This document shows, piece by piece, positions 23,904-35,528 of a stretch of 64,000 bases of DNA. The stretch's first letter is position 1; every line of letters begins with the position of its first letter. The stretch covers positions 17,422,004 to 17,486,003 of the forward strand of contig CM055110.1 in NCBI GenBank assembly GCA_029204225.1. The letters run 5' to 3'. The position numbers and the translations under genes are program-made. The notes under the pieces are model-generated. The model had not been told where the DNA came from and ran no database searches. It saw only the letters and a program-made list of their open reading frames with translations. This DNA comes from Diphasiastrum complanatum (lineage: Eukaryota; Streptophyta; Lycopodiopsida; Lycopodiales; Lycopodiaceae).

Positions 23904-25088
23904 TTCTTGGCTCCTTTCGATCTTGAGCAAGATCCTCTTGGTCTTCAGCTCCTTGAAGCTCCTCCTCGGCCATAACATGATCATTAATAAGATGCGAGTT
24001 GTTGGAAAGCTCCTTGTCTTTGACATTGAGAGATTCATCAAAAAGTACATCTCTACTTACAACAACTTTCTTGGTAGTAGGATCAAATATCCTATAACCT
24101 TTACTACTTTCACTATAACCAACAAAGATGCCTTTAAAAGAAGTAGCATCTTCCTTCTTCCTTACTTCTAAAGGAATATGTACATAACAAGTACATCCAA
24201 AAAACATTAACTCACTAAGATTTGGCTTTTTGCCATACAATGCTTCATAAGGTGTGAGTCCTTCAATGGCACTATTAGTCATTCTATTACATAGAAAGTT
24301 TGCTCATAAAATAGCTTCTCCCCAAATAGGAAGAAATGCATCTAATCTCAATGCTTTAGCACACTCACATAGTGTTGTATTTTTCCTCTCGGCCACCCCA
24401 TTTTAATGTGGGATGTATGTGCATGGAAACTCTCTTCTAATGCCATTAGTTTGACAGAACTCTTTCATACTATTGGAGATGTACTCTTTCATACTATTGG
24501 AGATGTACTCCCCTCTACTATCACATCTTAATAATTTCAAGCTAGCATTAAGTTGCTTTTCTACAAGAGTTTTGAACTTCACCAAGGATTCAAACACTTC
24601 ACTTTTCTTAGACAAGAGGTAAATCCAAGAGTATTTTGATTTATCATCAATAAAAGTGACATACATAGGAGCTCCACCATTAGATTCATGTGAAAAAGAG
24701 TGAACATCTGAGTGAAAGATCTCTTGAAAGATTGCTTATGAGACTTGGAGAGTCCACAAGCTTCATAAAGCTTGCCACACTTGGATATGGCTTTGGGAAG
24801 TCCAATTGCTAGCTCCTTGTTCACCATGGTCTCCATAGCTTTGAAGGTAGGATGGCCTAACCTCTTCTGCCACAATTCCACTTGAGTGAGCTCCTCCCTT
24901 GCCATGTTCACACTTCCAACCATCACATTAGCATCCAACTTGAATAATATTCCATGCTTAAGACCACTAGAAATACATTTATCATTCTTCAAGATGGAAC
25001 ATGCTCCATGCTTGAAATGTACATCTAATCCACAGAAGGTACATAAAGAACATTGTCTAGATCTACTTTCTTAGATGATCCAAGACAT
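23904..25088 (-). pseudogene. Inverted integrase block of Copia-5
   Basis: Read on the minus strand from 25088 down. The end of protease (KVDLDNVLYVP) is followed by the pre-integrase region (LWQKRLGHPTFKAM), the integrase core (YVTFIDDKSKYSWIYLL, CDSRGEYIS) and the integrase C-terminal part (EGLTPYEALYGKKPNLS, GIFVGYSESSKGYRIFD). The flanking plus-strand pieces supply exactly the domains before and after it, so this is an inversion within one element and not a separate insertion. The RT N-terminal part that should follow is missing, so some sequence was lost at a breakpoint. A local duplication (CTTTCATACTATTGGAGATGTACTC) lies near 24465-24510. Confidence 0.85.
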
Positions 25089-25480
25089 AGGACTTGTAGC
25101 AAAAGGATTTTTGCAATCAAAGGCATAGATTATGACGAAACCTTTGCTCTTGTTGCAAAGCTTGTAACCATTAGATTGATCATATGTCTACAGCTTCTTT
25201 CAAGTGGGAGCTCTTTCAACTTGATGTGACAAATGCTTTCTTGAATGGATTTTTGGAGGAGGAAATTTACATGTGCCAACTTGAGGGCTTCATCAAAGAT
25301 GGAGAAGAAGACAAAGTGTGATTTTTGAAGAAGAGTCTTTATGGACTCAAGCAAGCACCTAGAGCTTGGTACTCTAGGTTGCATTCTTATCTTATTTCCA
25401 CTAGATTTGTTGTAAGTTCTTATGAACCATCATTGTACTACAAATGTAATGATGGAAAGATCATCATTTTCATTTTATGT
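25089..25480 (+). pseudogene. Copia-5 reverse transcriptase fragment
   Basis: Plus strand again: LVAKGF, a frameshift, then [26 protein letters not shown] and KKSLYGLKQAPRAWYSRL. Translation stops at 25321. The catalytic YVDD box is not reached before Copia-6 begins at 25481. Confidence 0.85.
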
Positions 25481-26318
25481 TGTCGGAAGAAAAATTGGAA
25501 CTCGATTTCTCTTCTCGGTGCGTGCACTACTGGTGATTTAGTAGGCAAACACAAGAATATGACAATTTTAAAGATTTAATGTGCGGTCATAGCGGAAGCG
25601 AAGAGCAGACAACCAGACAAATCAAATAGATAGCCAGACAGAATATAGAACAACGTTGCAGTATTGACACGAATCTGAATGGAGAACCAGACAAAGTTGT
25701 AATCAGATTAAGTATAACGAAATCTACAAGCCAATAATGCAGGTGAGCACAAAACAATAGCGGATGTAATCGTGTGCTTCACAAAGCTAATCACAAACTG
25801 TAAAGATTATAAACCTATTATTGACAATCTGTCTGAAAGAAGGAAAGAATCAATGCATGAAGGCATCTACAAGGTCTGTCTCTCAATTACAAAAAATCAA
25901 GCTTATTGCACTTGTTTCTGCTATCTTGAATACCGAGATGGTATTTACTATATGCATAAATTTTATAGGTGTGCAGATGAAGAAGGTACAAAAGCGGTTG
26001 TGTCGTTTGTAGGAGATCGTGGGAGGTTGCTATTGTTGTCAAATCTGATCGCACAGTGTATAGAACGGAGATGAAGAGACTGCAATGTCGGGCTTCACCT
26101 GAAAATCGCGACACCCTTAGGCCTTTGGCCTTGTCCTTACCTAAAGACAACCTGTGCCCTTTTAAAGGCAAGTGTCAATTTTTTTAAAGGCAAGTTTTTG
26201 CCTGTCATAAAATGCAGTGTTGCATTTTTTGCCTTTTTCGCCTATCATCAAATGCATGCAAAAATTGCAGTGTCACATTTTTTGCCTGTCATAAAATGAG
26301 TGTAAAAATGCAGTGTCG
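25481..26318 (-). repeat. Copia-6 LTR
   Basis: An inverted counterpart of 31890-32629. Its terminal dinucleotides fit TG...CA at the 25481 side. Near 26155-26310 it carries three tandem copies of a TTTTGCCTGTCATAAAATGC-like unit that make it longer than the other copy. Confidence 0.8.
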
Positions 26319-26319
26319 G

Positions 26320-27720
26320 ACATTGTGAAGATACTTTTGTTGAGTGATATAAATTAGTCTTCTCGCTCTGTCTCGGTGGATTTGAATGCCCAGACAAAAG
26401 TGAGTTTCACCCAGGTCGATCATGTCGAACTCAAAAAATATCATATGTTTAGCATCCTTAACCAAAATGGTATTGTTGTTGAAAAGCAACATATCATCCA
26501 CGTATAAGGTGATGATAATGAGTGATTGTTGCACCGACTTGGAATAGACGTTGCAATCAGCAGTGCTTGGTTGGAAACCTTGTTGGATGAAAAATGTGTT
26601 GATCCTCTGAAACCAACTTCTAGTAGACTGTTTCAAGTCGTAAAGTGCCTTATGGATTTTACAGACATAATTCTTCATACCTTCCAAATTATATCCTTCG
26701 GGCTGAATCATATAGATGTCTTCTTCTATAGCTCCATTAAGATAAGTTGTTTGTACATCAAGTTGATGCACTTCAAGGTTGGTTGCTGCAACGTACGATA
26801 GGAGGGCTCAGATCGATGAATGCTTGACTACGGGACTAAAATTCTCACTATAGTCAATGTTGAGGATCTGAGTGAATCCTCATGCTACCAATCTTGCCTT
26901 CCTCCGATCAATCGCTCCATTGGCATTGTACTTGATCTTAAAGATCCATTTGCAATCGATGATATTGTAGCAAGCAGGAGCTTCGACTAATGACCACATC
27001 TGGTTCTTGATCAGAGAGGAATACTCTTTGTCCATGGCTTCTCTCCAAAGATCAGAGTCTAGTTGGCTAAGTGCCTCTTTGACTGTCGTCAATTCTTGTA
27101 TCAAAAGACAGGCAGACTCAGGAGTATACCTTGTGGGCCGTGTGTGCACTCGGCTTGATCTTCTTGGAGAAATTGATTGATGAGCCATTCTTGGGACTTG
27201 TTGATGGGTAGCAGCAACATCTTCATCTGACTTGTTGTTGTATAGTGAATCGACGATGGACATGCTTGAGCCTGAAGCTCAAACTGGCGTGTCAATGGCA
27301 GGAGTTGAAGGTTCTCCTGGAACAATGCCTTTTCCTTTGATGTTGATGAATTGATCCTCGATAAAGACTGTGTCCCGGCTAAACAAGATCTGCTGGGTAT
27401 CGGGATCGTACAGCTTGTAAGTGTTATCAGATGAAGTGTGTCCAATCAGGATGGTCTTGAGACCTTGAAAGTCAAATTTCTTCCTCGTATCTTTTGGGAT
27501 CTACACGTAGGCGATGCATCCAAACACTTGTAGGTTCTTTACAGAAGGCTTAGAACATGTCCACACCTCATGGGGTATTCTGCCTGAGAGGGCCTTGGTT
27601 GAACATCCATTCTGGATGTAAGTTGTAGTGGAGACAACTTCGGCTCAGAAGCTACTGGGCCTCACAAGATTGCATAGCAGTTGCATGCCAGAGAAATTGG
27701 AGTGTGTTCTCTTTGATTCA
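26320..27720 (-). pseudogene. Copia-6 pol (integrase C-terminus and RT)
   Basis: Integrase tail with KPSVKNLQVFGCIAYV (near 27540) and KLYDPDTQQILFSRD. A linker with RRSSRVHTRPTRY leads to RT: WIFKIKYNANGAIDRRKARLVA, a stop, GFTQILNIDYSENFSPVVKHSS, LDVQTTYLNGAIEEDIYM, YDLKQSTRSW and the catalytic LYVDD box near 26500. It ends at FCLGIQIHRD near 26330. Two stops (about 26878 and 26807) and frameshifts near 27280 break it. Confidence 0.87.
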
Positions 27721-28160
27721 TACAAAGATTAGGAACAAAGTTTCTACTACGTGGCCGGAGAGGTTGGTGTTTGTGCATGCCAACCTCCGACTTCTAAAGA
27801 AGCTAAGAGAGACTGGGGAGCCCATGCAAGTAATCTGAATTTTGTAGAGTCTACCATGATCTCTGTCTAGAGTCTGGACTAAGAACTTTTAGGCTTCAAG
27901 TTTCAACATTAAAACAAATTTATATAAATTTGTTCAATCTTTAGTCCAGTCGCATGTTCAACAAGTTTCAACTACGTGTTCCACACGTCGGTCCAATCTT
28001 GAGCATGAACAGTCACCAGCAACAACATCCCCACCAATAGATTTGGGGGGGGGAGTGGATTTGTTTGGATCCACTGGAGCAGTTGCGCTGCCAGCAACAA
28101 CATCAGCAAGATCGACAGCCAAGGTCACAAGTCTAATATGAAAAAGACAAGGCTAAAGAA
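27721..28160. other. Spacer with no recognised feature
   Basis: Follows the integrase end of Copia-6. A G-run lies at about 28036-28046. No frame of note; it could be decayed integrase sequence. Confidence 0.4.
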
Positions 28161-28165
28161 GACAG

Positions 28166-29105
28166 ATGGGCAATCCAAAGCGACTCAATCAGAGGAAGTA
28201 TTCCAGTCATGACGAAGATCCTTCAGAAAAAGAAAACACAAGCATTGGAAAATCAGTCTCCTTCTTCAACCAACCTCTTGCCATACTTCTGCACCCATTC
28301 TCATGTCTATCGTCCACACTATCTACCGTTGTCACCACCACCCTTCCTTCCATCTGTTTGTTTATCATCAATCTACTGTTCTTCTGAGAAATTCCCAGTT
28401 TTTGATAGTCTTACCAAAGCAGTTGATAGATCATTGCAAGTGCCTTGCGGAGACCAACTACCACCTATATTGGTTGTTCAGCCAAAAAAGACCTACAAAA
28501 GCAGGCAAAGCAGCTAGAAGAAATAAAAAGAAAGATCCAGGAAGCTGAGGAGGAAAGGACAAAACTTAAGCAACAGATGAGTCAAATCGATCTTGATCAA
28601 AAGAAACTCTCTAGAATAATGATAGTTGAATCCCCTCTTATAAAGCCCAAAGAGATCCAAAAGTAACGGATCAAAAGGTAACGGATCAAAAGAAAGAGCT
28701 GCAGAAAATGAAAAATGAAGAAATCCGTGAACCTACAAAATAAGACGAGCTCCTCATCCAGCAAGTGGTGGTCGAAGCTCGACATTGCAAGGGTCCAAGG
28801 CTGCAACCGTAGAACTATCAGTTCCTTTACCCTACCACCAAGCCTTCATCATGTTTTCTTACCGTTACCAAACCGTCCATCCAGAATTGTTCCTACCACC
28901 AATTTTTTATGAATCCATCCCCTTGAGACTGATAATCAAAATTTGTGCAACCTGCAGATCAAAGGTTTTTCTTGAGACTGGAACTTCAACTGAGAGAAGA
29001 ATCATGGAGACACCCAGAAGAAAATGGAGGATACAGACCTCCCAGGAGATAAAATCTGCCAAGAAACCAAAGATGAAACCATCAATGGCAGATACAAGTG
29101 ACTAA
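28166..29105 (+). pseudogene. Broken frame with a coiled-coil segment, unrecognised
   Basis: Three overlapping plus-strand frames appear to be one decayed gene. A Ser/Pro-rich part contains KFPVFDSLTKAVDRSLQVP (about 28393-28448). It is followed by a charged heptad-like helix (LEEIKRKIQEAEEERTKLKQQ, about 28513-28580) and KKLSR...PLIKPKEIQK (to 28665). A 10-bp unit (GTAACGGATCAAAAG) is duplicated at about 28663-28692. Stops then become frequent. The make-up, a linker plus coiled coil, suits a retroelement gag, but no zinc knuckle or enzyme is seen. Function not assigned. Confidence 0.35.
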
Positions 29106-30150
29106 ACAAAGAGATACATGAAAAGCACTCATGCATGCAGAGTTGTGAAGCTGCTGAGAGCTCTCCAAATTTTGAGAATGTCAACCCATTACAGCAATAA
29201 GACATTCTAATCCAATTGCGGCAATTGGTGAAAAACAGTTTTTGTGATAAAGACTGGCGACAATAAACACTTGGTTTTATGTAAGCAAACGAGGATCTAC
29301 GCTTTTACAAGTGACGATTGAAGATGCCAATGCAAAGCGGAACGACATCGTCCAATATGAGTTGCAGTGGGTCTTACAACACATTAGGGGTGGGATGATG
29401 TTGGCTGGTTCTGATGAATCCCCAAGATACTCGGACAGAGCAACTCAAGAGCACCTCTCACCTTAGACCGAATAGGTCTCTGAGAAGACGAGACTAATGA
29501 AGACTGAGAGCCAAGTATGGGAGCCGAGAAATACTAGCTAGAAAAGACAAGTAAGAACTGTGTAAGCCTCATGGTGACCCCCGGAAGATGGAATGACCAT
29601 GTAGGAACTAGTATTTCTAAGCAAATGCAATAAATGCAAGTAGACCCCTCTTAAAGAAAGTAGAGTGAGCCACCTTTTGATGGTGACCTCTAGTGGAGAG
29701 CATTATTCCACTTGTAATTTGTGAAATGTGAAAATTCCACTAGGATGCCATCTAAGTAGCTCTCTTGCTTATTAAAGAGACTCTGGAGCTCTTTGTGAAG
29801 AGGAGTTTTTTGCATTGTATCTACTCCATGCTTAATAAGAAGATTTCCCATGAGTTTGATGCTACACTAAGCTCATTGATCATGATGGTTTTCTTGAGTG
29901 ATGTCCCTATGATCATGCCCTTCCATTCATATTGTGTGTGGTTGTGGATTTAGAGTGGATTAGTTTTCTTGCTTTCCTAGTTGTGGATTAGATTTCATGT
30001 TTTCTTGTGGATTAATGTAGGAGCCAGCATTCAAGTAAACTAAATAGGCTTTCAAATCTGTGCATTTTGATTGGGCCTGGTGACGGTCGAAACTAAAGAA
30101 AAAAAATAAAAATATCTTTACAAAGGGTCTTTTTGATATTGCGAACTCCT
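29106..30150. other. Intergenic stretch, nothing recognised
   Basis: AT-rich with scattered stops. Only the end near 30117-30160 is shared, with 10515-10575. No supported gene. Confidence 0.4.
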
Positions 30151-30159
30151 CTAATGATT

Positions 30160-30960
30160 GGCAAGTTGTTGGGGCAAGTTGTTGGGATGTTTGATTTTCA
30201 AAATAAATGCATGGAATGTCTTCGGCCTTGATCACTTGAAGCTCCTCCAAAAGTATTCTTAGCCATAGGATCTCCTTTGTTATTGTTGTTGTCATAGCTT
30301 TATACTTGGATTCGGTTGATGAAAGAGAGATGGTATCTTGCTTCTTGGAAAGCCAAGATATGACTCCTCCACATAGGAATGTAGCAAAGACACTTGTGAA
30401 TCTTCTATCCACTTTGTCACCTGCAAAATTTGAGTCCAAGTATGCTCTCAAACAAATATTAGTTCCTTGATACACAATGCCAAAGTTTCTTGTAGTCGAG
30501 ATGTACCTTAACACTCTTTTGGCACTTTTTCAATGACATATTAGTGGAATTTGCGTGTATGTCATGACTCAATTCGCCAACACAAATCCAAGATCTGGTC
30601 TAGTGATGGTCAAATAGATCAAAGAACCAATAAGTCTATAGGTAGTGATGTCCTCAAAGGATGCTTCATCACTTTCCTTAGAAACTTTCACATTTAGTTC
30701 CATGGGAGTTTCGACTCCTTTATACTCTTTCATGCCAAACTTTTCTAAGATGGATCTAGCATACTTAGATTGACATATGAAAGTAAAATCATTGCATCTA
30801 GTAGCTTCTATTCCAAGTATGACCTTTAGAAATCCTAAATCTATCATCGTAAACTCACTAAACAAGAAAATTTTTACATCTCTAATGCCATCAACATCAT
30901 TTCATGTGAAAATTATATCATCAATAAATATGTTGGATTTATTTCCTCTACTCTCCTAAA
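30160..30960 (-). pseudogene. Copia-7: RT C-terminus and RNase H
   Basis: Minus strand. The end of RT (MFSEFTMIDLGFLKVILGIE, YARSILEKFGMKEYKG, TTYRLIGSLIYL, TRPDLGFV) at 30865-30569 is followed by RNase H (FGIVYQGTN, LDSNFAGDKVDRR, SWLSKKQDTISLSSTESKYKAM) to about 30160. The Asp and Glu residues expected for RNase H are visible in DSNFAG and the SSTESKY segment. Its last part is replaced by the shared repeat near 30150. No LTR is attached. Confidence 0.87.
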
Positions 30961-31221
30961 TCCTATGTTAATCAGCCTCCATTCATGCTGCTATATTTTA
31001 CTTGTGTTGTCCCATAGTCTGCATATTTACAAGTAAAATAAGCATTAGAGAAAATTTGGCCTTGGAAAGGGCCCTATAAGAATTGCCACGTAGGATGACA
31101 ATTTTTTGGCAATGTAAAATACTAAAATAAAATATGTTTCTGCCCGCAGTCCTGCCCACACAGTCTTCGATGATTAGCTATTATGTGGGTAGTATAGTTT
31201 GTGACTGAAAAAAAAAATCAT

Positions 31222-31742
31222 AACTTTTGAACGGCAACTCAGATTGAGATGATTGCAATGCCATTAGAAAGCCCTCAACGAGAGCTTTTCAACGACACCC
31301 AACATGACCCAGTTCTGAACTACGGTAAAGAAGTTATGGCCAGTCAAAGTTTTGGTCGGTCAACACTTGGTCAACCCAATATCTCTTTCAAGCGCAGTTG
31401 ACCGGATTGTTGGTTTTTCTTCATCTTTGAACTTAGGTTTGTGCAATTTTTACCTGAAGCTAAGAGTATTGATGTGTGTCAGAGCTCTCGAGTTCAAGTC
31501 TTATTTCTCCTCGGTCTAGGATTTTTTTTTTAAGCTGTTCAAGGGATTGTTATATTTCCGGTCAACTGCGCTTGAAAGAGATATCGGGTTGACCAAGTGT
31601 CGACCGACCAAAACTTTAACTGGCCATAACTTCTTCACCGTAGCTCGGAACTGGGTCATGTTGGGTGTTCTTGAAAAGCTCTCGTCGAGGGCTTTCTAAT
31701 GGCACTGTAATCGTCTCAATCCGAGTTGCCGTTCAAAAGTTA
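31222..31742. mobile_element. Large fold-back element with arms of about 185 bp
   Basis: Left arm 31222-31405 and right arm 31558-31742 are reverse complements, over 90% identical by eye, separated by a 152-bp loop. The similarity extends outward more weakly through A/T homopolymers to about 31186 and 31787, where GTAGTATA faces TATACTAC. It is non-coding. It may be a MITE or fold-back transposon; a transcript of either strand would form a long hairpin. Confidence 0.88.
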
Positions 31743-31889
31743 CACTGTTTTTTTTTTTTTTTTTGCTGAGTTGCATAATATACTACAGATAAAATGGCTT
31801 ATTTACGGGCTGCCCCCGACGCAAAATTACATTTCTTTTAAAAAGAAAAGAAAATCAATTTGAAGGAGCTACGTTACGTAGAGGCATTT

Positions 31890-32629
31890 TTACATGTATT
31901 TTATGACAGGCGAAAACTTGCCTCTAAAAAAAACGACACTTGCTCTTAAAAGGGCACAGGTTGCCTTTAGGTAAGGACAAGGCCAAAGGCCAAAGGGTGT
32001 CGCGATTTTCACATTTTCACCAACGTTATTTTTAGGCGAAGCCCGACGTCGCAGCCTCTTCACACCTGTTCTATGCATTGTGCGATTAGATTTGACAACA
32101 ACAACAGCCATCCACGATCTCCTACAAACGGCACAACCACTTTTGTACTTTTCATCTGCACACCTATAAAATCTATGTATATAGTGAATACTATCTCGGT
32201 ATTCAAAATAGCAGAAACAAGCACAATAAGCGAAATCAGTAAGCTTGATTTTTTGTAATTGAGAGACAGGCATTGTAGATGCCTTCGTGCATTGATTCTT
32301 TCTTTAATAATAGATTCATAATCTTTACAGTTTGTGATTAGCTTTGTGAAGCACGCGATTACGTCTACTATTGTTTTGTGCTCACCTGCATTATTGGCTT
32401 GTATATTTCGTTATACTTAATCTGATTACAACTCTGTTTGGTTCTGCATTCAGATTCGTGTCAATACTGCAGTGCTTTTCTACATTCTGTCTGGCTGTCT
32501 ATTTGATTTGTCTGGTTGTCTGCTCATCACTTCCGCTATGACCGCACATTAAAACTTTAAAATTATCATATTCTTGTGTTCGCCTACTAAGTCACCAATA
32601 GTGCACGCACTCCAAGTTTTCTTTCGACA
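31890..32629 (+). repeat. Copia-8 5' LTR
   Basis: A match, inverted, to 25481-26318. The left boundary is uncertain by a few tens of bases because the AT-rich start differs between copies. Confidence 0.78.
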
Positions 32630-32863
32630 TGTATTAAAGCGATAAGTTACTATTCTCTGATTATTTTAGAGCTTTAACATAAAAAACAATTTGATTTCTC
32701 AAGCGGTTTTATGTCAGAGCTATTTCTATAGCCTGATAAGCTTCCCATAGAACCTGATTCTACTAGCCGATAGGATAATTGCTTGCTCGTTCTGTAATTT
32801 CGCACTAGATTTTCATACTTAAGGCACTGATAGTTACTACTATCACCTAGACTAATCTTCCAC

Positions 32864-33190
32864 ATGGATTCCCAAGGGAAATCCAGTCCTATCATGGACA
32901 AGCTTGATGGAGCCAATTACCATCTGTGGAAATTTAAAATGAGAACCGTGGTAATGGCTAAGGAGTTCTATGACGTTTTTACAGGTGCAGAGGGAATATC
33001 CGAAGCTGACAACGCAGCAATCTCCAGATGGAAGCTGAAGGATGGCAAAGCATTTGTGGCTGGTCATCCTCAACATTTCAGATACTCAAATCAGCCATGT
33101 GTCCGAAGCTCATTTGCTAAAAGATGTTAGAAAAAATTCTATGAAGTGCATTTTTGTTGGATATGATAATAGAACCAAAGCATACAGATT
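32864..33190 (+). pseudogene. Copia-8 gag fused to an integrase tail
   Basis: Starts at ATG 32864 with the copia gag head (MDSQGK, KLDGANYHLWKFKMRTV). A frameshift near 33050 changes frame into KAFALVILNISDTQISHVS. The sequence then passes directly to the integrase C-terminal motif KCIFVGYDNRTKAYRL near 33145-33190, skipping the zinc knuckle, protease and integrase core. Non-functional. Confidence 0.82.
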
Positions 33191-33214
33191 ACGAACGGTA
33201 CGGTACGTACAGTA

Positions 33215-33240
33215 CGTTCCGACCCTTTTGGGTCGGAACG
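33215..33240. repeat. Perfect 11-bp hairpin with a TTTT loop
   Basis: CGTTCCGACCC at 33215-33225 pairs perfectly with GGGTCGGAACG at 33230-33240 across TTTT. It sits just after the Copia-8 gag-integrase remnant, between repeated TACGGTACG words. Confidence 0.75.
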
Positions 33241-33655
33241 AGTTTCTAAGGAACTTCAAGGTTGCTTTTACTATGAACATTAGCACTTGGGATCGCGCAG
33301 AAAAGGAAAAAAAATTCTGTTTTTTTCCTAGTCATTTCGAACGTTAGAAACATGTTTCAAAATGGGACCATTTCAAACACGTTTCAATGTTCGAAATAGG
33401 TTTCGATGAAACATTGGTAGAACTTCAATGATCGACCAGTGAAAGTGATAAAACACATCTTCCTAATGTTATGTCACAATCCTTATTCGATTCCCAACAA
33501 GAGTGGTTAAGACATGAGTTTGGGCTTTGTAGAATGGACTAGCACGAACAAGCAAAAGCTTTCTCAGATAGCAAACAAAAAATACAATCTCGACTGAAAT
33601 CCTGCACTTTGAAGAGAGACACAAACCTCAAATTGAACCCTGAATGATAATGTAC

Positions 33656-33661
33656 TTTATT
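33656..33661 (-). promoter_or_regulatory. Candidate poly(A) signal of the TPR gene
   Basis: AATAAA on the minus strand about 300 bp downstream of the TPR gene stop codon. Position and motif fit a plant near-upstream element. Not proven. Confidence 0.4.
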
Positions 33662-33962
33662 TTCCAAGTGATGTGTGATAAAACACAAGCATCAGTTATT
33701 GTACCACAATCATTGTAAATGACTTTGAACTCTTTTTTCTGCTGCAAATAGGGTACTTATTAGTTATGCTATAGATATATTTACAAAAGCATAACACAAA
33801 AAAAAATGATTCAGAAGTCTAAACTTTGGTGCATAATGAGGCACTTCAGCCAAGCTTTCTGCATGAATTTTCACCCATCAAAAGATTAAATATGTAAAAG
33901 TATATCTCCAAAACTTGGAGAAACAAGCGGCCTGTAATCCACGTCTCAATGATTTGAGCAGG

Positions 33963-34038
33963 TTACATTGCAACGTTAAGAAAATTCTTCATCGCTTGCA
34001 TTATAGCAGGTGGCCATTGTAGCTCTGCTTGAACCCAC
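33963..34038 (-). CDS. TPR gene terminal exon
   Basis: Acceptor TTTGCAG at 34039-34045. The first base completes a split Arg codon, then [11 protein letters not shown] continues to TAA at 33965-33963. It encodes the conserved WPP-containing C-terminus. A short 98-bp intron separates it from the previous exon. Confidence 0.9.
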
Positions 34039-35473
34039 CTGCAAATTGTGAAAGTAACTTAACAAAATTACATGGACTTCTGAAATGGCTCAGATCAACT
34101 GCAAGAGCTCTTAAATCACAATTAAGTATAGCTCACCGGATATCTTGAAACTTGGGTTCATCATTAAGTGCCTTGGAGAATTGATCCTCTGCACTACTCC
34201 GCCTATCCTCGCTCCACAGTAGAGCAGCTAGTGCTGCATGTGCTTCAGCGTAATTTGGATACTTCCTAACCAGACTTTGAATCAACTTGCTTGCCTCCTC
34301 TGGTTTCTGTAACTGCAAATGAATTTTAAAAGTTTGGTCATATTTACAATCACATCAATTATGATCATGTATTCCCATATGGCAGAAAGGAAAAGTATAA
34401 AACTTTGATTTCATGAAGTTAATAACATGAATTGAAGCAGAGCATCTAATACATCCTACTAGATATTCCAAGTTTGACATGGCCTACTAGGTACATCATG
34501 AAGACATGTCATTAACTAGTCATTTTTAGGTTAGAGAAAACGGCTGTACTTGTCTCATTATTTAGGAAAGCCAAAGAGCCTTCAGCCATGATGAACAGCC
34601 GGAAATCCAAGTCAAACAATTCATTCACTTATTCTAAACACTGAAAAAAGAGTAAGCATAAATCATGGTAGCCTCATCTTGAATCCTTTTGCAGCTGAAA
34701 ATCACAAGATTCCTCAATGTTTCCATTCCTTTCTTTAACTCCTGCTTTAGACCTAATCACTATGCAGGCCCAACTTGAGCCACAAAGATGCAATCAAGTT
34801 GCCAGAGCACAAAACTTAAAAAATGAATGCAGCAAAAGAATATTGATAAGGAACTCTAGCTGATTTCTGTAAGCTACAGTTCTTAGGTTCAGCTTCATCT
34901 GCTGCAATATTTCGTTGCTCCAGTGGAAAACTGTTGAGAGTATCATTATGGTTCGCTCATTAATGTGTCCAACTTGTCACCTGGACAAGGTCCCAGTCAC
35001 TTAAGTTTGGTCCATAACAGGAGGACTCTGCTGCAGGACTTTAAGGAAATAAAGCAACTCTACTCAAAACAATAAAGAGTTCAGTAGCAATGTTGGAGTA
35101 TAATCAGGATAATTTGGAAAGATCAAGTATCATTTCTAAGAAGATGTAAACATCCCCAGTCTATTCGGGCCATTCCTTAATGGAGCAGTACTTAGAAGGA
35201 TTTAGTACCATAACATGCAGAACCGCAAGAAATTTACTTTTAAGAAAAAAACAAAAAGAAACATCTAATTAATGCATAAATCACTGTAACAAAAAACACA
35301 AAAAGCTATGTGGTTTGTTCAAAAACAAAAGTTAGGTGATGTGGTGTCTTTGTGCTTAATGCTATATTAAAACAGTGATCAAGTCCACAACACAATATCA
35401 CAGCACTTCATAATGTTCATCAGACATTATTGTACTCCATTTATGGTACCATATGGCTCGATTTTATATATGG

Positions 35474-35528
<55 letters not shown>

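Larger units (their letters stand above)
21481..25480 (+). mobile_element. Copia-5: 5' LTR and internal region, with an inverted middle
   Basis: A plus-strand copia with an 818-bp 5' LTR, primer-binding site, gag, protease, then about 1.2 kb of integrase in the opposite orientation, then RT resuming on the plus strand. It is cut at 25480, where the LTR of Copia-6 begins. No 3' LTR is present in the window. The family also left the solo LTR at 13619-14450. Confidence 0.88.
25481..27720 (-). mobile_element. Copia-6: 3' LTR plus RT and integrase C-terminus
   Basis: A minus-strand copia remnant joined to Copia-5 at 25480/25481. The LTR (25481-about 26318) is followed on the minus strand by RT (26320-27270) and the end of integrase (27270-27720). 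RNase H between RT and LTR has been deleted. Its LTR is closely similar, in inverted orientation, to the Copia-8 LTR at 31890-32629, so the two are members of one family. Confidence 0.82.
31890..33190 (+). mobile_element. Copia-8: 5' LTR with gag joined to integrase
   Basis: A plus-strand copia remnant: LTR 31890-32629 ending TTTCGACA, a degenerate primer-binding site (TGTATTAAAGCG, 32630-32641), a leader of about 220 bp, then gag from ATG 32864. Gag is fused by an internal deletion to the integrase C-terminus. It is the same LTR family as Copia-6, in the opposite orientation. The 3' half is missing. Confidence 0.8.
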
